From assembly GCA_039679645.1 (NCBI GenBank), contig JBDKUO010000024.1, positions 1-60,229 of the forward strand: a stretch of DNA of 60,229 nucleotides. The letters are read 5' to 3'. Shown in pieces: positions 26,335 through 33,521 of this stretch. The translations under genes and the position numbers were made by a program. The DNA is from Armatimonadota bacterium. GTDB lineage: Bacteria; Armatimonadota; UBA5829. The notes beneath the pieces are model-generated. The model had not been told where the DNA came from. It saw only the letters and a list, made by a program, of their open reading frames with translations, and did no database searches. Each line of letters begins with the position of its first letter. Position 1 is the stretch's first letter.

Positions 26335-26394
26335 GCAAACCTTCCCACCCTCTTTTCTCACCCCGGTCCACCCAGGACCGGGGTCACTTTTTTT
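26335..26394 (+). ncRNA. Small RNA, tandem unit 1
   Basis: About 60 nt. The predicted 5' end reads GCAAACCUUCCCACCCUC, a pyrimidine-rich single strand with CCC and CCUC motifs complementary to ribosome-binding sites. A 10-bp perfect stem (ACCCCGGTCC, 26360-26369, with GGACCGGGGT, 26375-26384) has an ACCCA loop and is followed by CAC and seven T. There is no ORF. Unit 2 repeats it with compensatory stem changes, which supports a functional RNA. Class unknown. Confidence 0.7.
26360..26394 (+). terminator. Terminator of small-RNA unit 1
   Basis: 10-bp stem, ACCCA loop, then TTTTTTT at 26388-26394. Confidence 0.88.
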
Positions 26395-26432
26395 GTGCTG
26401 AAAATGACTTCACTCCTTTTTTGTCATAAAGT

Positions 26433-26462
26433 GGAACAAATGTGGCGTGAGTATCGTATATA
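26433..26462 (+). promoter_or_regulatory. Promoter of small-RNA unit 2 (ECF-like GGAACA-N16-CGTATA)
   Basis: GGAACA (26433-26438), 16 bases, then CGTATA (26455-26460), aligned with unit 1 without gaps at an offset of 133 bases. Here the hexamer aligned to the unit 1 -10 is TATATA, so the CGTA core is better conserved than TATAAT. Confidence 0.6.
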
Positions 26463-26467
26463 TAATA

Positions 26468-26528
26468 GCAAACCTTCCCACCCTCTTTTCTCGCCTCCGG
26501 TCCACCCAGGATCGGAGGTAATTTTTTT
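26468..26528 (+). ncRNA. Small RNA, tandem unit 2
   Basis: The 5' single-stranded part is identical to unit 1 for at least 25 bases (starting GCAAACCTTCCCACCCTC). The terminator stem differs: CCTCCGGTCC (26494-26503) with GGATCGGAGG (26509-26518). Two base pairs differ from unit 1 on both sides (A-T to C-G, C-G to T-A), so pairing is kept while sequence changes; one G-U wobble is present. The ACCCA loop and U-run are kept. Confidence 0.7.
26494..26528 (+). terminator. Terminator of small-RNA unit 2
   Basis: 10-bp stem, ACCCA loop, TAA, then TTTTTTT at 26522-26528. It also separates the sRNA from the converging ABC permease gene, whose stop is at 26542. Confidence 0.88.
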
Positions 26529-26541
26529 GTCTGCCGACACA

Positions 26542-28206
26542 TCAACTGGATGTAGGATCGAATCTGCGGAAAATCAGACCGGAGACTGCGACGCCTGCGG
26601 CCCCCAGTGCGAGATTGCCGATAGATGTGGTGATAGCGGCGGTATAGTAGGAAGTTTTGAAGACATAAATGCAGATAAGCGCCAGGACGATTGTAGGCAA
26701 GACCGCAATCGAGACCAGCAGGAATGAAAACAGACCGCTGATGTAGTTTTGCGCGGTATCACGCGCATCGGGGTAGGCCAGGCCGGATATATTTGTAAGT
26801 GAGACATTAGCAAATCCCAAAAAGGGAGCGCCCAAAGCGCATGCGAGGAGTGTCTCGCCCCGAGTCTGTGGAATGATCGCCCACATTGCTGCGGAGAACA
26901 CAAGCACACCGGCGGTCAGATAAATTACTGAGTTCACTGTTTGCGCCAGCATTATTTTCCAAGCCGCTATCGGCATTGACTTCAAGATATTTGCGTGCTT
27001 TAACTCAGTCCTTACCTCATTTGGAGCCATCAGTGACAGAAGCCAGACTACGTAAAGGAGCACGACAGGCAAATACGGCAAAATCTCCCCGATTTGTCCC
27101 GAGGCGACCTGTCTTATTATATAGACCATTACAACAGGCACAACAAGCATCATTCCAAGCTGACTTTTGGAGACTCTGTATCGAAGCAGCAGGCTCTTCC
27201 ACAGCAGTGCGGTAGCTCCGGCGCCAAACGGCGGTATGTCCAGGCCGGATAGGCGTTTTGTCCCCTTTTCCCGCAAGGCCGCCATTCGGACACCTGCAAA
27301 GTCACCCTGGCGCATCGCCAGCTTCCTGCGCGCCATTCTCGCGCTTATTCCCAGAGAAGGCTCGTATATGTTTTCTTTTCGAGACATCAACAGCGCGAAG
27401 CTGCCGATTGCAAGTGCCCATAATTGAACGAACAGCCTCCACTCTTCCGAGGTCATGCCCGTAAGCGGCGCCAGAAGCAGAGCGGTGCACCAGCGCACCG
27501 GCGCAAAGAAAAAGCTGATTACCGGCGAGTTTGTTGCCCATAATATGCTTGCATAACTGCTGCCTGTTGCGAAATACTGGAATAGGCCATACGCGATTGC
27601 CGATATTGGGCCGACGAAGAGAATGACCTTGATAATTAGGCCTGCCTGTCTGAGCTTCTCAAAGCCGAAAGTGAAAATGATATTAATGGTATGCGCAATA
27701 TTGATGACAGTGACCAGCAGTACAGTCAATCCGACGATGCTTACCAGCCCCAACGGCATCATCCGAACGCCAAGCGCCTGATATACAGGCCCGCCTATTA
27801 TAAAATAGAGGAATGTTACATAGAAGCCGTTCTTGAGGTAGTCCTTGATAAGCTGGATCAGCAGAACATGTCTGCGGCTGACCGGGGTTGGAAATAGAAA
27901 GTCGATGTGGGCAATCGAGAAGATGAGAGCGCCCGAGCTAAAGGAATTGTAGATAACCATCATGCATCCAACGCTCAGGACAATGAAGAGGATCGCTTCA
28001 ACTACCTCCGGCTGAATTGCCTGCAAGGCATCAAAGTCCGGTTGTCTCGGCCTGACTCCGCTCGAGAACACGACCAGCCCCTGAATCATCATCGACACAA
28101 CGTAAGCAGCCATCAACAGAAACGGAATCAGCCTTTTGGGGCTGCGGATGGAGTTCTTTATCGAGTTGACAAACTGTCTCAGCTCAAGGTATAGCAGGGG
28201 TCTCAA
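26542..28206 (-). CDS. ABC exporter permease
   Basis: A 554-residue integral membrane protein of the putative ABC exporter type, with about 10-12 hydrophobic segments in two halves. It opens MRPLLYLELRQFVNSIK; a cytoplasmic middle stretch (SLGISARMARRKLAMRQGD) separates the halves; and the second half begins ALLWKSLLLRYRVSKSQLG, a repeat of the N-terminal pattern. It contains PTPVSRRHVLLIQLIKDYL, a typical coupling element after a membrane pair. The substrate is unknown. Its start lies inside the ATPase gene (23-base overlap), so ATPase and permease form one transport operon. Confidence 0.78.
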   Translation of the reverse strand: MRPLLYLELRQFVNSIKNSIRSPKRLIPFLLMAAYVVSMMIQGLVVFSSGVRPRQPDFDALQAIQPEVVEAILFIVLSVGCMMVIYNSFSSGALIFSIAHIDFLFPTPVSRRHVLLIQLIKDYLKNGFYVTFLYFIIGGPVYQALGVRMMPLGLVSIVGLTVLLVTVINIAHTINIIFTFGFEKLRQAGLIIKVILFVGPISAIAYGLFQYFATGSSYASILWATNSPVISFFFAPVRWCTALLLAPLTGMTSEEWRLFVQLWALAIGSFALLMSRKENIYEPSLGISARMARRKLAMRQGDFAGVRMAALREKGTKRLSGLDIPPFGAGATALLWKSLLLRYRVSKSQLGMMLVVPVVMVYIIRQVASGQIGEILPYLPVVLLYVVWLLSLMAPNEVRTELKHANILKSMPIAAWKIMLAQTVNSVIYLTAGVLVFSAAMWAIIPQTRGETLLACALGAPFLGFANVSLTNISGLAYPDARDTAQNYISGLFSFLLVSIAVLPTIVLALICIYVFKTSYYTAAITTSIGNLALGAAGVAVSGLIFRRFDPTSS

Positions 28207-28936
28207 GGGTTTGCTTCTCCTCGGTCAAACTCAGGAACACATCCTCGAGCGTAGCGTCATTGCCCATTTTGGCCCGCTCATGCAGGGTTTTGAGGTCTCC
28301 CTCAGCGAGTATGTTGCCCTCGCGTATTATTATTATCCTGTCGCACAGGTGCTCAGCCGTATCGAGCATATGTGTGCTGATGAGTATCGATTTGCCTGCA
28401 TCTCTGGCATCCGCGATCATCTCTTTTAGTTCGTGGACACCCTTTGGGTCGATCCCGATAAGCGGCTCATCAAGGAGTATCACGCGGGCATCGTGAATAA
28501 AGGCGCATGCAATCGCCAGTTTTTGCTTCATGCCCTTGGAGAGGCTCAACACCAGATCATTGCGCTTTTCATAGAGATCGAAACGCCTCATCAAATGCTC
28601 GGCGCGCGTCTCGAAACTCTCCATTGTCTGATACGCCATTGCGATGAACCTGAGATGTTCGGTTACGGTGAGCATCTCGTAGGGGGTGGGGACCTCCGGC
28701 ACGAACGCAATCCGCCGCTTGACCTCCTGCTCATTGTGCTCCAGGTCGATACCGTCAACCTCTATTATGCCTTCGGACGGTTGGACAATACCCGTAATGC
28801 ATCGCAAGATTGTGGTCTTTCCGGCGCCGTTCGGGCCGAGCAGACCGACAATCTCGCCGTCAGCCACGTCGAACCAAAGGCCGTCTACAGCAAGTGTCTT
28901 CTTATAGTATTTGACTAGATTGGATACTCTAAGCAC
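28184..28936 (-). CDS. ABC transporter ATP-binding protein
   Basis: A 250-residue ATPase that powers the permease encoded next. Walker A is GLLGPNGAGKTTIL, the Q-loop lies in IAFVPEVPTPYEML (with V in place of the usual Q), the signature is LSLSKGMKQKLAIA (SKGM in place of SGGQ), Walker B is VILLDEPLIGIDP, and the H-loop is ILISTHMLD. The SKGM signature is common in exporter ATPases of the CcmA/Yhaq group. Cytoplasmic. Confidence 0.92.
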   Translation of the reverse strand: MLRVSNLVKYYKKTLAVDGLWFDVADGEIVGLLGPNGAGKTTILRCITGIVQPSEGIIEVDGIDLEHNEQEVKRRIAFVPEVPTPYEMLTVTEHLRFIAMAYQTMESFETRAEHLMRRFDLYEKRNDLVLSLSKGMKQKLAIACAFIHDARVILLDEPLIGIDPKGVHELKEMIADARDAGKSILISTHMLDTAEHLCDRIIIIREGNILAEGDLKTLHERAKMGNDATLEDVFLSLTEEKQTLETPAIP

Positions 28937-29025
28937 GAGCTCTGCTCCAATATGGCGGTCTTGTATTACTTAGAATGAGTATTACCCGTCCGGTGTTCCC
29001 GGCATATACAATTGAGTGTGCTTGC

Positions 29026-29050
29026 AAATACAAAATATAAAATACTAAAT
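29026..29050. repeat. AT-rich 25-base repeat, copy A
   Basis: A 25-base A/T-rich element directly after the hemB stop. It begins AAATACAAAATAT and ends ACTAAAT, and matches copy B (30107-30131) at 24 of 25 positions. Confidence 0.5.
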
Positions 29051-29051
29051 C

Positions 29052-30020
29052 TCAAATTGTTCTCGCGAAGTCCTTGGCCGAGTACGTAATGATAAGGTCA
29101 GCTCCCGCGCGCTTGATTGATGTAAGGATTTCGGACACGATTCTGCGCTCGTCTATATATCCGGCCTGCGCAGCAGCTTTAACCATACAGTACTCACCTG
29201 AGACGTTATAGGCAGCCACCGGCACGTCAAACGACGCCCGCGCGTCACTTATAATGTCGAGGTAAGAGAGCGCCGGCTTAACCATCACAATATCCGCTCC
29301 CTCTTCCACATCCAGCGCGATCTCCTTAAGAGCCTCGCGGCGGTTCGGAGGGTCCATCTGATAGCTTGCACGATTTCCGAACTGAGGCGCGCATCCAGCC
29401 GCGTCTCTGAATGGGCCATAGAACGCCGACGCAAACTTTGCCGAATAGGCCATAATCGACGTGTTGATAAAGCCCCGGTCGTCCAATGCTTCGCGGATAG
29501 CCATTACCCTGCCGTCCATCATATCCGACGGCGCGACCATATCCGCACCGGCTTCGGCATGGGAGACGGCCGTCCGCGCTATCAGTTCGAGTGTCTCGTC
29601 GTTTTGCACTTCGCCGTCTCGCACTATCCCGCAGTGGCCGTGTGAGGTGTATTCGCATAAACAGACATCGGTGATTACTACCAGTTCGGGGACTTCACGC
29701 TTCAGAGTCGATACTGCCCGCTGTACTATGCCGTCCCTCGCGTATGCTTCTGACGCAAATTCGTCTTTACTGGCGGGCAGCCCGAACAGGAGCACTGCGG
29801 GAATACCTAAGTCGCGCACTGATTTTGCTTCATCGACCAGGGCATCCACGCTGAAGTGATATATACCCGGCATCGACGGGACCTGCAGTTTAACATCCAG
29901 CCCATGAGCGACAAAGAGTGGATATATCAAATCGTCAACGCAGACGGATACCTCGCGTACCATTCTGCGCAGAGTATCGGATGCGCGCAGTCTTCTCATT
30001 CGGTTTATGGGAAAGGACAT
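29052..30020 (-). CDS. hemB: Delta-aminolevulinic acid dehydratase (porphobilinogen synthase)
   Basis: A 322-residue enzyme that joins two aminolevulinate molecules into porphobilinogen in tetrapyrrole synthesis. The Schiff-base lysine is in [14 protein letters not shown] and the second active-site lysine in [17 protein letters not shown]-x-C-x7-C zinc site ([14 protein letters not shown]) is present, so this is a zinc-type enzyme. Full length compared with the family. It stands alone on the minus strand, not in a hem cluster. Confidence 0.95.
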   Translation of the reverse strand: MSFPINRMRRLRASDTLRRMVREVSVCVDDLIYPLFVAHGLDVKLQVPSMPGIYHFSVDALVDEAKSVRDLGIPAVLLFGLPASKDEFASEAYARDGIVQRAVSTLKREVPELVVITDVCLCEYTSHGHCGIVRDGEVQNDETLELIARTAVSHAEAGADMVAPSDMMDGRVMAIREALDDRGFINTSIMAYSAKFASAFYGPFRDAAGCAPQFGNRASYQMDPPNRREALKEIALDVEEGADIVMVKPALSYLDIISDARASFDVPVAAYNVSGEYCMVKAAAQAGYIDERRIVSEILTSIKRAGADLIITYSAKDFARTI

Positions 30021-30065
30021 ATTTGACCTCTAATTGCCTCAAGCATCATTATACTACATCGGATG

Positions 30066-30091
30066 AAAAAAGCCGGAGCCCAAGCCCCGGC
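30066..30091 (-). terminator. Terminator downstream of the LeuB-family gene
   Basis: On the minus strand GCCGGGGC pairs with GCTCCGGC (8 bp with one G-U) around a 4-base loop, followed by TTTTTT (30071-30066). Confidence 0.75.
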
Positions 30092-30106
30092 CAACCACGA
30101 AATACA

Positions 30107-30131
30107 AAATACAAAATATCAAATACTAAAT
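30107..30131. repeat. AT-rich 25-base repeat, copy B
   Basis: Overlaps the stop codon (30126-30128) of the LeuB-family gene and lies between it and its terminator. It is 24/25 identical to copy A near the hemB stop. An extra partial unit (AAATACAAAATAC) precedes it. Confidence 0.5.
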
Positions 30132-31190
30132 GGAAGCGTCTGCGACGAACTGGGCTACCATATCTCCGACTTCGGTGGTGGAGTAGCCCATCTTGCCTGC
30201 GCTCATGCTCTTGAGCTTATTGCCTGTGACGTAGGCAATGGCCTTGTCGATAATATCAGCGGCCTTCGACTCGCCGAGAGTCTCCAGCATCATCTGAACC
30301 GCGCCGATTGCGGCAAGCGGATTGATAACATTCATACCCGTATACTTAGGCGCCGAACCGCCGATGGGCTCGAACATGGAGACGCCTTCGGGGTTGATGT
30401 TGCCGCCGGCGGCAATGCCCATTCCGCCCTGGGTCATCGCGCCAAGGTCAGTGATGATATCGCCGAACATGTTGTCTGTGACGATTACATCGAACCACTC
30501 GGGATTCTTGACCATCCACATGGTGGTTGCGTCCACGTGGGCGTAGTCTGTGGTGATATCGGAATACTCCTTGGCAACTTCATTAAATGCCCGGTCCCAA
30601 AGATCAAAAGCATATGTCAGGACGTTTGTCTTGCCGCAGAGTGTGAGTTTTTTATCCTTGTTGCGCTTTCGGGTATACTCGAAAGCATAGCGGATGCATC
30701 TCTCGACACCCTTACGAGTGTTGATCGACTCCTGCACGGCCACTTCGTCGGGTGTGCCCTTTTTGAGGACGCCGCCCGCGCCCGTATACAGGCCCTCGGT
30801 GTTCTCGCGCACGACTACATAGTCTATATCCGCCGGTCCTTTGTCCTTCAAAGGCGTTTCGACGCCGGGATAGAGCTTAACGGGGCGTAGGTTGATATAC
30901 TGGTCCAGCCCGAACCTGAGAGCGAGGAGAATTCCCTTTTCAAGTATGCCCGGCTTTACATCCGGGTGACCGATTGCGCCCAGGTAGATGGCATTGTATT
31001 TTTTCATCTCGTCGATTGCGGAGGCGGGTAGAACCTCGCCGGTACGTATATATCGGTCGCCGCCCCAATCGTAGCCGACTGTCTCATATTTGAAACCGAC
31101 CTTATGGCTTGCGGCCTCCAGAACTTTTAATCCCTCTCTGACGACTTCCGGGCCGGTCCCGTCACCGCCGAGGACAGCTATCTTATACAT
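30126..31190 (-). CDS. leuB: 3-isopropylmalate / isocitrate dehydrogenase family enzyme
   Basis: A 354-residue NAD-linked decarboxylating dehydrogenase. It starts [20 protein letters not shown], has a substrate arginine region ([17 protein letters not shown]), [15 protein letters not shown], the catalytic Lys/Asp regions [16 protein letters not shown] and [20 protein letters not shown], and the cofactor segment [19 protein letters not shown]. The family covers LeuB, homoisocitrate, tartrate/malate and NAD-isocitrate dehydrogenases, so the substrate is not certain. No leuC/leuD genes are in the window. ATG 31190 was chosen with CAGGAGGAAA 6 bases upstream; the frame opens 45 bases earlier. Confidence 0.8.
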   Translation of the reverse strand: MYKIAVLGGDGTGPEVVREGLKVLEAASHKVGFKYETVGYDWGGDRYIRTGEVLPASAIDEMKKYNAIYLGAIGHPDVKPGILEKGILLALRFGLDQYINLRPVKLYPGVETPLKDKGPADIDYVVVRENTEGLYTGAGGVLKKGTPDEVAVQESINTRKGVERCIRYAFEYTRKRNKDKKLTLCGKTNVLTYAFDLWDRAFNEVAKEYSDITTDYAHVDATTMWMVKNPEWFDVIVTDNMFGDIITDLGAMTQGGMGIAAGGNINPEGVSMFEPIGGSAPKYTGMNVINPLAAIGAVQMMLETLGESKAADIIDKAIAYVTGNKLKSMSAGKMGYSTTEVGDMVAQFVADASI

Positions 31191-31378
31191 GCAATTTCCT
31201 CCTGCATTGGTATCGTAAACATGGGTCACAACCAACTCTGACAGTACTTAGTCGACGCTGCGGTCAATTCCTTCCCGACTTACGCGCGCATGTCGCATTT
31301 TGAGGCAAGACAGGAGATCTGTTGCGGAGATGGGCGTATCGGCCTGCCCGAAAGCAAGCCGATACATAATAAATATGG

Positions 31379-32356
31379 CTATTTCTTGGCCTTAGGAGCA
31401 ACCCTCTGTGGAGTCGGCATCGCCATAGGAGTTTCAGGCGGGTTATTTATGGTGCCTGCTACATCCTTTAGATACGGGATGTCGATAGTGATCTTGGCGG
31501 CTTTCTTCTTGTCATTTAGAGCCTGGGTGAACTTGGGGTCCATCTGCGACTTCTGCAGCGCCGCCGCATCCTCAACCTCATCCTTTACATCTTTCAGGGT
31601 CAAGTTGGCTTTCGGCTGCTCCTGTGTCACCTTCATTACAGCGTAGTTGGTCGGCATGCCTGTCTGCCCGAACGAAAAGACCTCGCTTACTTCGCCGACT
31701 TTGGTGTTTTTGGCAGCGTCGGTAAGCTCTTTGGGCATTCCCTGCTGGCCTTCGGCTATCCAAATCTCAATAGGACCGCCGCCCATAGAAAAACGCTTGT
31801 CGGAATACTCTGCTGCGGCGTCATCAAAGCTCATACCGCCCTTAACTGCCTTGGCAGCATCCTCGATCTTTTTTTTGTCGGGGTTAATAATCAGCGCCAC
31901 ATACTTGCGCGGACCGTGAATATAGCGCTGTTTCATCATCTCGTAAGCTGACTTCAATTCGCTGTCGCTTACCTTGGAAACTTTTTTGGCAAGATTTATT
32001 CGCGCCTGCATAGCGGTCAGCTCGGATTTGATCGCATCTTCGCCAAGGAGCTTTACCTGGCGGTCATATACTCCATCGCGTTTCAGGATTTCAATCTGCT
32101 TGTTTATCTGGTCCTGTGTCGGAGGGACATTTTCATCCTTGGCCCATTTCAGAATGATATTTTGTTCAATCAGGCTTGACAGCACATCTCGACCCGCTCT
32201 TCGGCTGGTCATGTCCAGATACTGCGAAGCAGGTATGCCCTGGCCGTTGACGGTGGCGACGGTAGCGGGGACATTAGCGACTTTACAACTTTTTCCACAG
32301 CCGGTGAGTATTACAGCGACACCGGCAGCGGCTACCCAAATGGCGGCTTTTTTCAT
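31379..32356 (-). CDS. PpiC/SurA-type peptidyl-prolyl isomerase lipoprotein
   Basis: A 325-residue lipoprotein with signal peptide and lipobox LTGC (Cys20). A SurA-N-like helical region (about 35-150, VATVNGQGIPASQYLDMTSR and LIEQNIILKWAKDENVPP) is followed by a parvulin rotamase domain (about 155-265, YVALIINPDKKKIEDAAKAV, GMSFDDAAAEYSDKRFSMGG, KVGEVSEVFSFGQTG). The C-terminus is Pro/Lys rich. It should be a membrane-anchored chaperone or foldase outside the cytoplasm, helping exported proteins fold. AAGGAG lies rather far (14 bases) from the ATG. Confidence 0.88.
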   Translation of the reverse strand: MKKAAIWVAAAGVAVILTGCGKSCKVANVPATVATVNGQGIPASQYLDMTSRRAGRDVLSSLIEQNIILKWAKDENVPPTQDQINKQIEILKRDGVYDRQVKLLGEDAIKSELTAMQARINLAKKVSKVSDSELKSAYEMMKQRYIHGPRKYVALIINPDKKKIEDAAKAVKGGMSFDDAAAEYSDKRFSMGGGPIEIWIAEGQQGMPKELTDAAKNTKVGEVSEVFSFGQTGMPTNYAVMKVTQEQPKANLTLKDVKDEVEDAAALQKSQMDPKFTQALNDKKKAAKITIDIPYLKDVAGTINNPPETPMAMPTPQRVAPKAKK

Positions 32357-32482
32357 TGTGTTTGCGTTATCTCCTTGTTCTTGCGGATTTAATGATTAAG
32401 TTCAAACGTAGTATTAGTGAGATCAAGTCAATATTCCTGCCTGCTTAAAAAAACTACCCGGAGCGGCCCAGGTTCAAACTAT

Positions 32483-33430
32483 TTATATATAGTCTACTCT
32501 GGTCCTTTCTCTGCTGGAAAGGAATTTGTCGATTGCAAGCGCCGCGACTACCCCTTCTCCCGCGGCGATTATGGCCTGTTTAGGATGTAGACATGTGACA
32601 TCGCCGACTGCATAAACGCCGGGCAAATTTGTGGCAAAATTGCAATCTACATCGACACAGCCTTCCGCCAGCAGTTTCAATGAACCGCCGAGAAAATCGG
32701 TTATAGGAGCTGTCCCCGATAAAAGCATAAATACTCCCTCAAGAGGCAGCAGCGATTCCAATCCGGCCTTGTCGGTGACGATGATGCCCGTTACAGCCTG
32801 TTCGCCCACGATCTGCTTGACTTTAAGCCCGACGTGAGTGACAACATTGGGCGTTGACATGATCTCATCCAGCAGTTCGGAGGTCCCCCTAAGGCGGCTC
32901 ATCGGCGTAATCAAATGTACGACTTGTGCAAACCGCGAAAGGAACAAAGCCTCCTCCATTACGACTTCGTTTTGGCCGACCACAGCAGCCGCTCTGTCTT
33001 TGAAGAACGCCGCGTCGCAAGTGACGCAGTAGCTGACTCCTCTGCCGAGAAAATCGTCCTCGCCGTCGATTTTTTCATGCCTGCCGAGCGAACCGGTTGC
33101 GATAACGGCCGTGCGACCGTGATACGTGCCTGCCGGAGTGTAGAATGTCTTTGTCTCAGAGATCAGATCGACCGCCATCACAGCATTTTTGGAGTAATTG
33201 GCGCCGAAGTTCGTCGCCTGGTCTCGAATCGTGTCCAGCAGGTCCGAGCCGGCCACCGGCCCCCTTACTCCCGGATAATTCTCGATTTTCGCGGTTGAAG
33301 CCAGCGCACCTGCGCCTGGGGCGCGGTCCAGCACCAGCGTGTTGAGCTTTGCGCGCGCCGTATACAGAGCGCATGATAGTCCGGCCGGACCGCCGCCGAT
33401 AATGACCACATCGTATGCATCGTCGCTCAT
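32483..33430 (-). CDS. Thioredoxin-reductase-like flavoprotein with degenerate NADPH motifs
   Basis: A 315-residue protein of the TrxB fold: FAD site VVIIGGGPAGLSCALYTAR, the redox pair in GVSYCVTCDAAFF, and the C-terminal FAD motif GVYAVGDVTCLHPKQ (GD segment). The second Rossmann motif, normally GGGxSA, reads VVGQNEVVMEEALFL, and the HRRxxxR motif that binds the NADPH phosphate is replaced by LITPMSRLRG. It may therefore use another electron donor, as do the ferredoxin-linked flavin thioredoxin reductases, or be a paralogue with a different role. No thioredoxin gene is adjacent. Confidence 0.82.
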   Translation of the reverse strand: MSDDAYDVVIIGGGPAGLSCALYTARAKLNTLVLDRAPGAGALASTAKIENYPGVRGPVAGSDLLDTIRDQATNFGANYSKNAVMAVDLISETKTFYTPAGTYHGRTAVIATGSLGRHEKIDGEDDFLGRGVSYCVTCDAAFFKDRAAAVVGQNEVVMEEALFLSRFAQVVHLITPMSRLRGTSELLDEIMSTPNVVTHVGLKVKQIVGEQAVTGIIVTDKAGLESLLPLEGVFMLLSGTAPITDFLGGSLKLLAEGCVDVDCNFATNLPGVYAVGDVTCLHPKQAIIAAGEGVVAALAIDKFLSSRERTRVDYI

Positions 33431-33465
33431 AGTTATGAGTATACCCTTATCCTGCTGCCGTACAC

Positions 33466-33495
33466 AAAAGCGGCGAGTGGATTATCCACTCGCCG
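33466..33495 (-). terminator. Terminator of the large glycosidase-like gene
   Basis: CGGCGAGTGGAT (33471-33482) pairs perfectly with ATCCACTCGCCG (33484-33495), followed on the minus strand by CTTTTG. The U-run is short. Confidence 0.6.
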
Positions 33496-33521
33496 ACAAA
33501 AACTAAAACATACTGTTCTTA

